Positions 17,057-26,791 are shown, numbered from the stretch's first letter. The stretch: DNA of 64,000 bases from Nocardioides humi (GCF_006494775.1 NZ_CP041146.1:744001-808000), one strand, 5' to 3'. Numbers and translations: made by a program. The notes: generated by a model not told the origin, from the sequence alone.

Positions 17057-17686
17057 ATGACCGAGATTGGGACCTTCATGTTCGCAGACTTGGCCGGTTA
17101 CACGGCGCTCACTGAGGCGCACGGGGACGAGCGAGCTGCTGACCTGGCGCAGATGTTCTGTGAGCGCGTGTGTTCCCTCGAGCTGGATCACGGCGGCCGT
17201 GACGTGAAGACTCTCGGCGACGCTGTCATGTCCTGGGTTCCCGATCCGCGGGAGGCGATCGCACTTGGAGTACGCATCGTCGACGTGATCGGCCGCAGCC
17301 ACGGCTTTCCGGCAGTCCGGGTCGGCATGCATTACGGGTCAGCCGTGCGGCGAGGAGATGACTGGTTCGGGGCGACAGTCAACCTTGCCGCGAGAGTTGC
17401 AGATCTCGCCACGGCCGGGCAGGTGCTGCTCACCGACGCGACCCGAAGGCGAGCAGGCAGGCTCACGGAGATCGAGGTCCGCGACAACGGCGACCACCGG
17501 TTCAAGAACGTCGCGCAAGCAGTTCGGATCTGGTCCGCGCGTAGTGGCAGACACGGGCCGCCCCTGCCGGTCGATCCCGTCTGTCGCATGGTGATCGACC
17601 CCGCACGGGCTGCCGCCCAGACGACACGCGAGGGCGAGCGCTATTGGTTCTGCTCCGAGCATTGCCTTGAGGCATTCGACAGTTGA
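17057..17686 (+). CDS. Class III adenylate/guanylate cyclase fused to a YHS domain
   Basis: 209 residues. A class III cyclase domain (1-160) has the metal-binding Asp in FADLAGYT, VKTLGDAVMSW with Lys and second Asp, and NLAARV with the transition-state Asn/Arg. A C-terminal YHS domain follows (about 172-208): VDPVCRM, then YWFCSEHCLEAF, with the Cys residues of metal-binding YHS/TRASH modules. It may make cyclic nucleotide in response to a bound metal; that is inference. AGGAG at 17046-17050 supports ATG 17057. No receptor gene is adjacent. Confidence 0.85.
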   Translation: MTEIGTFMFADLAGYTALTEAHGDERAADLAQMFCERVCSLELDHGGRDVKTLGDAVMSWVPDPREAIALGVRIVDVIGRSHGFPAVRVGMHYGSAVRRGDDWFGATVNLAARVADLATAGQVLLTDATRRRAGRLTEIEVRDNGDHRFKNVAQAVRIWSARSGRHGPPLPVDPVCRMVIDPARAAAQTTREGERYWFCSEHCLEAFDS

Positions 17687-17759
17687 TCACACGCGTCCTG
17701 GGACGTTGCACTGCCTCGGCCGCCGCTGGGCCCTCAGTTCGCAGGAGCCCCACCCGAGG

Positions 17760-19021
17760 TCATGCACCGGTGTGACCACCATTGGTCGCGGCCACCTGAA
17801 TCGGATAACCCCCGCTCGGCAGTGCCGGGAGTCGACGGAAATCGACCGGAGCGGACGGGGCGAGTGCCGTGTAGGTCATGTGCCTGACCATCTGATCGAG
17901 TGCGACCATCATGAGCCGGGTCGCGATCGGTTCACCGGGACACCGATGGTGCAGGGCTGCGTCCCCGCCCCTTGAGGGACGAATGCGAACCGGTCCGGTG
18001 CTGCGCCGAGGAACCGTTCGGGGTTGAAGCGCTCCGGGTCGCGCCATGCTGTGCTGTCGTGATTGGTACCGTAGAGATCGAGCAGGACGCGGCGGCCCCG
18101 GGTGAACCGGTGGCCCCGCCACTCGAAGTCGTCGCGGACGATCGCGGCCACCGCCGGGAAGAACGGGTAGTGGCGACGCACCTCCTCGACGAACGCCAGG
18201 TCCTCTCCCCCGTCGCCGTGGGCGAGGCGTTCTCGCCAAGCCGGCTCAGCGTCCAGTGCATGTGCGACGAAGGTGATGTACACCGCCGTGGCGACAGTGG
18301 GCCGCAGCACGTTGAGCAGTTCCACCGCCGCGACACGGGAACTCATCTGATCGCCACCTGGCTCACGGTGGTGGGCGACGACGTACGCCGCGGAGGCGTG
18401 CGGAGGATCCAGCTCGTCAGCGCGGATCTGCTCGATGATGCCCACCGCCCACTGATCCGCGGCCTTGCGGGCTACCCGTGACTTGAGGTGACCGATGCCG
18501 AGGTGACCGGCTTCGTCGAAGAGGGCGCTGAGCTGCCGGGTGCGGCTCTCAACGTCGGCGTCTGGTAGCGGCATCCCAGCCCATTCACAAACGGCCCGGG
18601 TCAGGAGAACCTGGAGTCGGGGGTAGAGCTGGATCTGACCGGCGGCGGCCCATTCAGGAATGGCGCGCCTCCACTCACAGGTCACGAGATCGGCAAGCGC
18701 CGCGACCCGCTCGGGTCCAGCGATCTCGAGGAACATCGCCTTGCGCTGCCGATGCCCGGTGCCGTCGAGACCCTGAACGCCTCCCTGACCGAACAGCGTC
18801 TTCTGTAGTGGCGGTGGGGCGGCGCCGGCCCTCTGGAACCGCTTCGGGTCGTAGAAGACGGCAGCCGCTTCGGCTCCCGTCATGCAAGTGGTGGGCCGCA
18901 TGAGGAGCCGAGTCTCGAAGGTCTGACTTCCTCGTTCGGCGGCACGACGGGAGATGTAACGATAGGGGTCCCGGAGGAGGGCCATAGTGCTGTCGACGGT
19001 CTTGAGGGCGGGGAAGGTCAT
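17760..19021 (-). pseudogene. CYP152-like P450 peroxygenase, one-base frameshift
   Basis: About 420 residues, the usual CYP152 length. LLNVLRPTVATAVYITF holds the Arg-Pro pair that binds the fatty-acid carboxylate in P450SPalpha, P450BSbeta and OleT. GVQGLDG has Gln where OleT has His, more like hydroxylating members. The heme loop HHRCPGE is present, but one frame away: the C run at 17963-17966 (plus strand) lacks one base. Adding it joins FVPQGAG to DAALHHRCPGE and the end at 17760. CYP152 enzymes hydroxylate fatty acids with hydrogen peroxide. Last gene of an operon with MFS and MMPL transporters. Confidence 0.8.
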
Positions 19022-19068
19022 GGTGTGGTCCCTTCTGTGGCCGGCTGCCCAGCTTTCTGATCATCGGT

Positions 19069-20616
19069 TCAGACGTCCCTGTCGTCGGAGGTCGTCGCGC
19101 CGAGGGTGCGGTGATCATCAACGGAAGCAGCGCTTGGCTTGCCAGGCAAACGGAGCGCGGTGAGCAACGCGCTGAGCCCGGCGGTGATGGCCGTGGCGGC
19201 CAGCACGAGGGTCATGCCGTGTAGGTAGGCGGCATGCGCGCTGGCGGCGAGCGAGGGCTCGGCGAGGCGTGTGGCGGCGGCGAGTGCTCCGGCGATCGAT
19301 TCACGGGCAGTCGCTGCTGCCTCCGCGGGCAGGCCAGCGGTGTGCACTCGGTTGGCGTAGCCCTCGGCGAGGAGGCTGCCGAGGAGGGCGACTCCGAGGG
19401 CACCGCCGGTCTGGCGCAGGGTCATGGTGATCGCGGTCCCGGCTCCGGCGTGCTCGGTGGGGAGAGCGTCGAGGACGGCGTCCATGGCGGGTGCGAGCGC
19501 CATCCCGATGCCGAGTCCGGCTGTGGCGAGCCATGTGGCGACGAATCCGTAGCTGGACTGTAGGCCGGTGAGCGCGCCGAGTGCCGCGCTTGCGGCGAGC
19601 ACCGCCAGTCCGGCGGAGACCGGCACCCGGTAGCCGGTGCGCGCGGCGAGCCGCTCCCCTGCCGGGGCGCCGACGACCAACCCGCCGATCAGCGGCAGTA
19701 GACGGATCCCGGTGCCGAGTGCGTCGTGGCCGGTGACGAACTGCAGATACTGCGGGACGACGAACAACAGTCCGAGCATGCCGAAGGTGACCAGGACGCC
19801 GGCGATGCTCGCCCACAGGAACTGGGGCCGTCTGAACAGGTGCAGGTCAATCATCGGGTCGCGGACCCGCAGCTCCCAGGCCACGAAACCTGCCAGCACC
19901 ACCAATCCGGCGGTGATCGGCCCGATGGTCGCCAAGTCCGACCACCCGCGAGAGGGGGCCTCGATCACCCCGTAGACCAGCGAGGTGAGTCCGGCCGTGG
20001 ACAGCACCGCTCCTAGTACGTCGGGGCGGCGTGGCGTCGGGTCGCGCGACTCAGGGAGCAGGAACGCGATGGCGATCGCGCCGATGATCGCGATCGGGAC
20101 ATTGATCAGGAAGATCGACCCCCACCAGAAGTGCTCGAGCAGGTAGCCGCCGATGATCGGCCCGAGCGGGATCCCGACCCCGAGACCCATCACCAGCAAC
20201 GAGACCGCCCTGCCGCGCTCGGCCGGGCCGAAGAGCGCGGCCAGCACCGCGAACGCGACCGGCATCATGATGGCCGCTCCCATACCCATCACGCCGCGTG
20301 CGGCGATCACGGGGCCTGCCGAGTCGACCCCTGCGGCGATAGACGAGGAGATCCCGAACAGGCCGAGCCCGATCAGGAGCAGTCGTTTGCGGCCGTACCG
20401 GTCCCCCAGCGCCCCACAGGTGAGCATCAAGCCGGCGATCACCAGGATGTAGGCGTTGACCATCCACTGCAGTGCGTCGGTGCCGACCTCCAGCTCGGTG
20501 GCGATGGTCGGCAGGGCGACATTCATGATGGTGATGTCGAAACCGAGGGTCAGGACCGCCAGACCCAGAGCCGCGAGCGCCCACCAGCGCCGCGGGTCGT
20601 CGTATCCCGTCGTCAT
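19069..20616 (-). CDS. MFS drug:H+ antiporter, DHA2 (EmrB/QacA-like) type
   Basis: 515 residues with about 14 membrane segments. Family motifs: FDITIMNVALPTIATEL (TM1), LTCGALGDRYGRKRLL (motif A), GMGAAIMMPVAFAVL and GPIIGGYLLEHFWWGSIFLINVP (motif C and following loop). It exports hydrophobic or cationic compounds by proton antiport. ATG 20616 is chosen because it directly precedes the first hydrophobic segment. It lies 34 bp after the MMPL gene and 47 bp before the P450 gene in one operon. Confidence 0.9.
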   Translation of the reverse strand: MTTGYDDPRRWWALAALGLAVLTLGFDITIMNVALPTIATELEVGTDALQWMVNAYILVIAGLMLTCGALGDRYGRKRLLLIGLGLFGISSSIAAGVDSAGPVIAARGVMGMGAAIMMPVAFAVLAALFGPAERGRAVSLLVMGLGVGIPLGPIIGGYLLEHFWWGSIFLINVPIAIIGAIAIAFLLPESRDPTPRRPDVLGAVLSTAGLTSLVYGVIEAPSRGWSDLATIGPITAGLVVLAGFVAWELRVRDPMIDLHLFRRPQFLWASIAGVLVTFGMLGLLFVVPQYLQFVTGHDALGTGIRLLPLIGGLVVGAPAGERLAARTGYRVPVSAGLAVLAASAALGALTGLQSSYGFVATWLATAGLGIGMALAPAMDAVLDALPTEHAGAGTAITMTLRQTGGALGVALLGSLLAEGYANRVHTAGLPAEAAATARESIAGALAAATRLAEPSLAASAHAAYLHGMTLVLAATAITAGLSALLTALRLPGKPSAASVDDHRTLGATTSDDRDV

Positions 20617-20650
20617 GGAGCTTCCTTCCCAAGTGGCCGGTTGGGTGGGG

Positions 20651-22918
20651 TCAGTCGGTGAGTCCGAGCCGGTCGTGCAGGCGCCGCAGCGGCGATGGCG
20701 CCCACCAGTTCGCCTCGCCCGCCAGCCGCATGATCGCGGGCACCAACAGGGCACGCACGATGGTGGCGTCCAGTACGACCGCCAAGGTCAGGCCGACACC
20801 GATCACCTTCAGCGCCGTCAGGTTCGAGGCGGCCAGTGCGAGGAACACGGTGATCAGGATCGCGGCCGCGGCCGTGATCAGCCCGCCGGTGCGCTGCAGG
20901 CCTTGGGCGACGGCCTCGGAGGTCGTGGCGCCATTGCGGTGGGCCTCGGTGATCCTCGAGAGCAGGAAGACCTCATAGTCCATAGAAAGGCCGAAGGCGA
21001 TGCAGAAGACCAGCACCGGCAGCGTGGTCTCCAGCGTGCCGGTCGGGGTGAAGTCACCGACCAACCAGCGCAGGTGACCCTCCTGGAACACGTACACCAG
21101 CGCGCCGAAAGTGGCGCTGAGGCTGAGCAAGTTGGTCACAATCGCCTTCACCGGAATCAGCAGCGACCCGGTGAACAGGAACAGCAGCACGAACGTGGAC
21201 AGGGCGATGACGCCCAGCGCATACGGCAGGCGGTCGGCGATCGTGTCGGTGGCATCCACCAGGGTTGCGGCTGATCCGGCGACCATCATCTCCCCCGGCG
21301 CGGGCTGGTCACGGATCTCATCCACCACGTCGCGGGCGTCGGCGGGCTCCGAGGCCAGCGGCGTGACGGCCACCCAGGTCCCCGCCGCCGAGGTGTAGCG
21401 AGCATCCAGGGCGGCGGCCTGCTCACCGGCGGGAGCGTTCGGTTGTCCGTCGGCGTAGCGGCCGGTGGCGGTCTCCACGGCGCTGACCCCCGGCAGGGTT
21501 GAGAGCTGGGCGGCGTACGCGTCCAGCTCGTCCTCGTCGACCGATGTCCCGGATTGTTCGGGCAGCACCACGGCGATCGGGTCCTCGGCCGCGCTGGGGA
21601 AGTCGTGGACCAGCCGTTCGGCGGTTTCCGTGACGGGGTGGTCGGCGGGCAGGGTCCGGTGGTCCAGCAGCCCGAACCGCACCCCGGCAAAGGGCAACAC
21701 CAGCAGCACGAGGACCGCGCTGACCGAGATCAGGACCAGCACGGGGCGCCGCATCACCAGCGCGGCGATCCGGTGCCAGGCCTGCCGATCCTCCCCCATC
21801 GCCGCGCGGCGCCGGGCGACCCGCCGGCGAATCGGGGAGAACACGTCGGCTCGGTCCAGTCGGTGCCCGACCAGGGCGAGGAGCGCGGGACCCACGATGA
21901 CCGCGATCACGGCCGCCAGCGCGGTGACCGCGATCCCGGCGTATCCCAGCGATCGCAGGAACGGCATCGGGAACAACAGCAGTGCCGCTAGCGAGAGCGC
22001 GACCGTGACCGCGGAGAACACCACGGTGCGCCCAGCGGTACGCACGGCAACGACAACGGAGGCGTCAACAGTGCGACCGGCGCGTCGTTCCTCGCGGAAC
22101 CGGGTGACCAGGAACAAGCTGTAGTCCACCGCCAGCCCGAACCCCAGAGCGGTCGTCAGGTTCAGTGCGTAGCTCGACATCGTCGTTGCCTCGGCGAGCA
22201 GCCCCAGGACCGCCAGCGTCCCCACGACCGCACCCGCTCCCACCAGCAGCGGCAGGCCCGCCGCGATCGCGGAGCCGAACACCAGCAGCAACACGAGCAG
22301 GGTGATGGGCAACGTCACCATCTCCGCAGACACCAGGTCGCTCTCGGCCTGCTCGTCGACCGCCAGCCCGACCGCAGCTGGTCCGGTGGCCCTCACTCGC
22401 AGCGTGCTCGACATCTCCTCGAGATCCTCGACGACGCTTGCCGCCGTCTCCTGCGCGGCGTGCTCGCCGCCGGTCAGTTGCAGCGTGATCAGGGCGGATC
22501 GGCCGTCGTCCGCGCGCAGGGCAGGGTCCTGCGTCGTCCAGTAGGACTGCACGCTGGCCACGCCAGGTGTCTCCGCGAGCTGCTCGGTGAGGTCGCGTCC
22601 TGACTGCTCCGCTTCCTGGGAGTCGAGGTCTCCGCCCTGTGCCTCGGCGAGCAGAACCAGATTCGGCGGCCCACCGGGAAACTGCTCTGTCAACAACCGC
22701 GACGCGCGTTGAGACTCTGCTGAAGGATCGAGGTAGGCACCAGAGACCAGCTTGTCGCCAGCGTCTTGCCCGGCGACACCGGCCAGAATCATGAGCAGCA
22801 GTGCCACCAGGAGCACGAGCCCACGGCGCCGGAGAAGGAACCGCAGGAACGCGCCCGGCGCGATCTCCGGCTCCCGCCTCCCGCTCCGCTCGTCGTGCAC
22901 CGTCGTCGTCGTCACCAT
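20651..22918 (-). CDS. MMPL/RND-family transporter
   Basis: 755 residues with the duplicated MMPL plan: a membrane helix (about 25-45), a soluble domain to about 185, a membrane block with FGLAVDYSLFLVTRFREE, a second soluble domain (about 390-530) and a last block with IAFGLSMDYEVFLLSRITEAH. The Asp-Tyr pairs in the membrane are the proton-relay signature. Intact, unlike the MMPL copy at 8477. First gene of the MMPL-MFS-P450 operon and divergent from the CmtR-like regulator 72 bp away. Confidence 0.9.
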   Translation of the reverse strand: MVTTTTVHDERSGRREPEIAPGAFLRFLLRRRGLVLLVALLLMILAGVAGQDAGDKLVSGAYLDPSAESQRASRLLTEQFPGGPPNLVLLAEAQGGDLDSQEAEQSGRDLTEQLAETPGVASVQSYWTTQDPALRADDGRSALITLQLTGGEHAAQETAASVVEDLEEMSSTLRVRATGPAAVGLAVDEQAESDLVSAEMVTLPITLLVLLLVFGSAIAAGLPLLVGAGAVVGTLAVLGLLAEATTMSSYALNLTTALGFGLAVDYSLFLVTRFREERRAGRTVDASVVVAVRTAGRTVVFSAVTVALSLAALLLFPMPFLRSLGYAGIAVTALAAVIAVIVGPALLALVGHRLDRADVFSPIRRRVARRRAAMGEDRQAWHRIAALVMRRPVLVLISVSAVLVLLVLPFAGVRFGLLDHRTLPADHPVTETAERLVHDFPSAAEDPIAVVLPEQSGTSVDEDELDAYAAQLSTLPGVSAVETATGRYADGQPNAPAGEQAAALDARYTSAAGTWVAVTPLASEPADARDVVDEIRDQPAPGEMMVAGSAATLVDATDTIADRLPYALGVIALSTFVLLFLFTGSLLIPVKAIVTNLLSLSATFGALVYVFQEGHLRWLVGDFTPTGTLETTLPVLVFCIAFGLSMDYEVFLLSRITEAHRNGATTSEAVAQGLQRTGGLITAAAAILITVFLALAASNLTALKVIGVGLTLAVVLDATIVRALLVPAIMRLAGEANWWAPSPLRRLHDRLGLTD

Positions 22919-22990
22919 GATGGAATCCTTCAGGCTTGGCCGCTGTCAGCGGGACTGGACGATCAACGGGAGCGACGCTATCATCGGCGT

Positions 22991-23380
22991 ATGCCAATGA
23001 CAACGCCCAATCCAGACCCGGCGCTGCTGCGGGGCGCCGCAATGTTCCATGGCCTCGCGGACCGCAATCGGCTGGCGATCGTCCGACAGCTCGCTGATGG
23101 CGAGCGGCGCGTCGTGGACCTGACGGAGTCCCTCGGACTGGCGCAGGGCACCGTGTCGGGTCATCTTGCATGCCTGCGCGAGTGCGGCCTCATCGTCGGC
23201 CGGCCCGAGGGCCGGCAGATGTTCTACTCCATCGCCCATCCCGAGCTGATGGATCTGCTCGGCGCAGCCGAGCGGTTGCTCGCCCTCACCGGCGATGCCG
23301 TCGAGCTCTGCCCGAACTACGGCCCTGCGGCTGGCACCCCTGCCGCGACCACCCCCACCACCGAGGAAGTAGCACCGTGA
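22991..23380 (+). CDS. cmtR: CmtR-like Cd/Pb-sensing ArsR-family repressor
   Basis: 129-residue winged-helix protein. Cys61 and Cys65 (CLREC in the recognition region) and Cys107 (ELCPNYG) reproduce the Cys57/Cys61/Cys102 Cd/Pb site of mycobacterial CmtR. It should leave its promoter when cadmium or lead binds. The stop overlaps the ATPase start. Being divergent from the MMPL gene, it might also affect that operon. Confidence 0.85.
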   Translation: MPMTTPNPDPALLRGAAMFHGLADRNRLAIVRQLADGERRVVDLTESLGLAQGTVSGHLACLRECGLIVGRPEGRQMFYSIAHPELMDLLGAAERLLALTGDAVELCPNYGPAAGTPAATTPTTEEVAP

Positions 23381-25347
23381 CGGACGCCTGCGGCTGCGGC
23401 AACGACGAACCACGCAACGACGACGGAGAGGTCGAGGAGCAGGAGCCAGAGCGGCTATGGGAGGTCAGCGAACTGCGGTTCGCCGCCCTCGCCGGACTCT
23501 TCCTCCTCGCGGGCTTCATCGCCGATCGTTCTGGTGCATCTGACGAGTCGGCGATCGGCCTGAACGCCGTTGCGCTAGCCCTGGGCGCCTGGACCTTCGT
23601 CCCGAACACCCTGAAGCGGCTGGCGAAGGGCAAGATCGGCGTCGGGACTCTGATGACGATCGCCGCCGTGGGTGCGGTCATCCTGGGCGAGGTCGCCGAG
23701 GCTGCGATGCTGGCGTTCCTCTACTCCATCAGCGAGGGCTTGGAGGAGTACGCCGTCGCCCGCACCCGCCGGGGCCTGCGCGCGCTCTTGTCCCTGGTTC
23801 CGGCGGAGGCGACCGTCCTTCGCGGTGGCGCCCAGGTCACGGTCGCTCCGGTCGACCTCGCGATCGGCGATCTGCTGCTTGTCCGGCCAGGTGAGCGCGT
23901 CGCCACCGACGGCGTCATTCGCGACGGCCGCACCGCAATCGACGTCTCCGCATTGACTGGTGAGTCCGTTCCGGTCGAGGTCGGCGTCGGTGACACCGTC
24001 TACGCCGGCTCGATCAACGGCACCGGCGTCCTCGAGGTCGAGGTCACCACGACTGCCGAGGACAACGCCCTGGCACGGATCGTCACCATCGTCGAGGCCG
24101 AGCAGTCCCGCAAGGGCAACGCCCAGCGGCTCGCCGACCGCATCGCCAAGCCCCTGGTGCCCGGGATCATGGTCCTCGCCGCCGTCATCGCCATCGCCGG
24201 CAGCGTGCTGGGCGACCCCGCGACCTGGATCGAGCGCGCCCTGGTCGTCCTGGTTGCCGCCTCTCCTTGCGCGCTGGCGATCTCCGTGCCGGTTACCGTG
24301 GTCGCCGCCATCGGTGCAGCCAGCCGCATCGGCGCGCTGGTCAAGGGTGGGGCGGCCCTGGAAGCCCTCGGCCGGATCCGCGCCGTCGCCCTGGACAAGA
24401 CCGGCACCCTGACCCGCAACGAGCCCGCCGTCGTTGAGGTCGCCACTGCTACCGGCCACACCCGGGAGCAGGTTCTCGACATCGCCGCAGCCCTCGAGTC
24501 TCGCAGCGAGCACCCCCTCGCGCGGGCCATCCTCGCCGCGATCCCCGAGCACCGTTCTGCCGACGGCGTCGAGGCCGTCACCGGCGCCGGCCTCACTGGA
24601 ACCGTCGACGGCCGGCCCGCCCGTCTGGGGCGCCCCGGCTGGATTCCCGCAGGCGACCTCGCCGAGCCGGTCACGCGCATGCAGCAGGCGGGCGCCACCG
24701 CGGTGTTGGTCGAGTACGACGGCACCGTGATCGGCGCCGTCGCCGTCCGCGACGACCTGCGCCCCGAGGCGATCGAAGTGGTCGCTCGGCTGCGCGCCGG
24801 CGGCTACCAGGTCGCCATGCTCACCGGCGACAACGAGCGCACCGCGAGCGCTCTCGCCGCCGAGGCGGGGATCACCGACGTGCACGCCGACCTTCGCCCT
24901 GAGGACAAGTCGGCCATCATTCGCCGACTCCGTGACAGCCGTCCGACAGCGATGGTCGGTGACGGCGTCAACGACGCGCCGGCTCTGGCCACGGCCGACG
25001 TCGGGATCGCGATGGGCGCGATGGGCAGCGACGTGGCGATCGAGACCGCCGATGTCGCCCTGATGGGTGAAGATCTGCGTCACCTACCGCACAGCCTGAC
25101 CCACGCCCGCCGGGCGAGGTCGATCATGCTGCAGAACGTGGGCCTCTCCCTCGCTCTGATCGCGGTTCTGATCCCGCTGGCCGCTCTCGGCGTGCTCGGA
25201 CTCGCCGCAGTGGTCCTTGTCCACGAGATCGCCGAGATCTTCGTCATCGGCAACGGTGTCCGTGCTGGCCGGGCCCGCCCGCTCCCCCCGCCGCCCGTGC
25301 AGACGTCCACGGCTGCCGCCATGCCTGCAGAGGCCGGGGCCAGGTGA
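23377..25347 (+). CDS. cadA: Heavy-metal P1B-type ATPase (Cd/Zn/Pb/Co class)
   Basis: 656 residues from GTG 23377. It has a short Cys-containing N-terminus (DACGCGND) instead of a full HMA domain, the actuator loop LTGESVP, the membrane metal motif SPCAL (Ser-Pro-Cys rather than Cys-Pro-Cys), the phosphorylation site DKTGTLT, SEHPLA and the hinge GDGVNDAPAL. The last helices contain VHEIAEIFVIGNG. SPC is typical of P1B-4 pumps, so cobalt, zinc or cadmium are all possible; the CmtR-like regulator and CadD favour cadmium. Start and stop overlap cmtR and lspA. Confidence 0.9.
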   Translation: MTDACGCGNDEPRNDDGEVEEQEPERLWEVSELRFAALAGLFLLAGFIADRSGASDESAIGLNAVALALGAWTFVPNTLKRLAKGKIGVGTLMTIAAVGAVILGEVAEAAMLAFLYSISEGLEEYAVARTRRGLRALLSLVPAEATVLRGGAQVTVAPVDLAIGDLLLVRPGERVATDGVIRDGRTAIDVSALTGESVPVEVGVGDTVYAGSINGTGVLEVEVTTTAEDNALARIVTIVEAEQSRKGNAQRLADRIAKPLVPGIMVLAAVIAIAGSVLGDPATWIERALVVLVAASPCALAISVPVTVVAAIGAASRIGALVKGGAALEALGRIRAVALDKTGTLTRNEPAVVEVATATGHTREQVLDIAAALESRSEHPLARAILAAIPEHRSADGVEAVTGAGLTGTVDGRPARLGRPGWIPAGDLAEPVTRMQQAGATAVLVEYDGTVIGAVAVRDDLRPEAIEVVARLRAGGYQVAMLTGDNERTASALAAEAGITDVHADLRPEDKSAIIRRLRDSRPTAMVGDGVNDAPALATADVGIAMGAMGSDVAIETADVALMGEDLRHLPHSLTHARRARSIMLQNVGLSLALIAVLIPLAALGVLGLAAVVLVHEIAEIFVIGNGVRAGRARPLPPPPVQTSTAAAMPAEAGAR

Positions 25348-25889
25348 GCCGCGCCCCTGCCAGCGTCGCCATCAGTGCCCGGACCGGCCGCGCCGCAGTC
25401 GCGCTGGTCGCGGCCGCGGTCGCCGCCGTTGATCTGGCCGCCAAGGCTGTCTCTGAGGTGCGGCTCGCCGACTCGACCGTCGACCTGGGTCTCATCCAGC
25501 TGCAGCTGGCGTACAACCCAGGGGTGGCGTTCAGCATGGGTGACCGGCTGCCGGTCTGGGTTATCGTCGCCGCCACGGCGGCAATCTCGGTCGGGTTCGC
25601 CGTGTACGCCTGGCTCCGGGCACCACGAGCCGGTTGGGTCGAACGAGTCGCCGGCGGCGCCGTGATCGGCGGAGCGGTCGCCAATGTGGTCGACCGTGCT
25701 CGTGACGGTGTGGTCACCGACTACCTGCACACTGGCTGGTGGCCGACCTTCAATCTCGCCGACACGTTCCTCGTCATGGGATGCATCGCGATCGCGCTGG
25801 TGCACGCCCGCCCCGGGCAGGTGGCTGACGAAGTACGGGAGGAGCCGGCACAGGTCGATCCGGTCACCCCAGACACGAAGGACCCGTGA
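25344..25889 (+). CDS. lspA: Lipoprotein signal peptidase LspA (accessory copy)
   Basis: 181 residues with four membrane segments. Both catalytic Asp motifs are visible: NVVDRARDGVVTDYL and FNLADTFLVMG, with the upstream YNPGVAFSMG block. LspA cleaves the signal peptide of diacylglyceryl-modified lipoproteins. The GTG start overlaps the ATPase stop, so it is part of the cadmium operon; lspA copies in metal operons are known. The lipoproteins in this island and the lnt gene are possible clients and partners. Confidence 0.92.
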   Translation: MSRAPASVAISARTGRAAVALVAAAVAAVDLAAKAVSEVRLADSTVDLGLIQLQLAYNPGVAFSMGDRLPVWVIVAATAAISVGFAVYAWLRAPRAGWVERVAGGAVIGGAVANVVDRARDGVVTDYLHTGWWPTFNLADTFLVMGCIAIALVHARPGQVADEVREEPAQVDPVTPDTKDP

Positions 25890-26056
25890 CCCATCCCCGA
25901 TGACGGCAACATGCGCGGCTGACGTCACCACCTCTCAATGACGGGGATCGCCACACGCCGGCAGTTGCTCTCACCGCCGCGGCGGTGACACAGCAGGCGC
26001 GGGCCTCTGACCGCCAAACGCGCGAGCGACAAGCGACCGAAGGAGACGAAGTAGGC

Positions 26057-26653
26057 ATGAACACGATCACCGCCGCGCTGCAGGCGATCGGCTTGTTCCT
26101 GGTGACCAACATCGACGACATCATCGTCCTGTCACTGTTCTTCGCCCGCGGAGCCGGACAACGAGGCACCACCGCAAAGATCATCGCTGGGCAGTACCTC
26201 GGATTCGGCGGCATCCTCCTCGCCGCCCTAGCAGTGACCTTCGGCGCCGGGTACTTCCTCCCCGACGGCGTAATTCCATACTTCGGCCTCATTCCGCTGC
26301 TGCTGGGCGCGTACCACGCCTGGCGGGTCTGGCGCAACGGGGACGATGACAACGACAACGTCGCGGACCGCCCTATCGGCGCTCTGACCGTTGCCGCAGT
26401 CACATTCGCCAACGGCGGAGACAACATCGGGGTCTACGTCCCGGTGTTCCTGGCGGTCGGTACTGGCGCCCTCGTGGCCTACTGCGTCGTCTTCCTGGCC
26501 CTGGTCGTGGTCCTCGTTCTAGCCGCGAAGTTCGTCGCCACGCGCAAGCCGATCGCCGAGGTGCTCGAACGTTGGGAGCACATCCTGTTCCCTCTGGTCC
26601 TCATCGGACTGGGCCTCGTCATTCTGATCGAAGGAGGCGCGTTCGGCCTATGA
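26057..26653 (+). CDS. cadD: CadD-family cadmium resistance transporter
   Basis: 198 residues with five to six membrane segments. The start ALQAIGLFLVTNIDDIIVLSLFF carries the Asn-Ile-Asp-Asp motif of the CadD/LysE-like family, repeated in the second half as VTFANGGDNIGVY. It would export cadmium alongside the ATPase. ATG 26057 follows AAGGAGAC. It lies 167 bp after lspA and may have its own promoter. Confidence 0.88.
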   Translation: MNTITAALQAIGLFLVTNIDDIIVLSLFFARGAGQRGTTAKIIAGQYLGFGGILLAALAVTFGAGYFLPDGVIPYFGLIPLLLGAYHAWRVWRNGDDDNDNVADRPIGALTVAAVTFANGGDNIGVYVPVFLAVGTGALVAYCVVFLALVVVLVLAAKFVATRKPIAEVLERWEHILFPLVLIGLGLVILIEGGAFGL

Positions 26654-26791
26654 CCCTCCGCGAGCCTCTGACCTCGAAACCTACCTGCACCTGAGCGCCG
26701 TGGTGCCGAAGAAGCCGAAGGTCTCCGAGCTCTCCCGGGCGGCTGCGAATCACGCCTTCACACACCGCTGCGCGACGGGCGTCGAGAGTCG

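Noticed and set aside
17760..18239. A separate small gene containing HHRCPGE
   Set aside because: It is the heme-binding end of the P450, displaced by one missing base at 17963-17966.
22919..22990. A CmtR operator in the MMPL/cmtR divergent gap
   Set aside because: Weak AT-rich half sites are present but no dyad convincing enough to place an operator.
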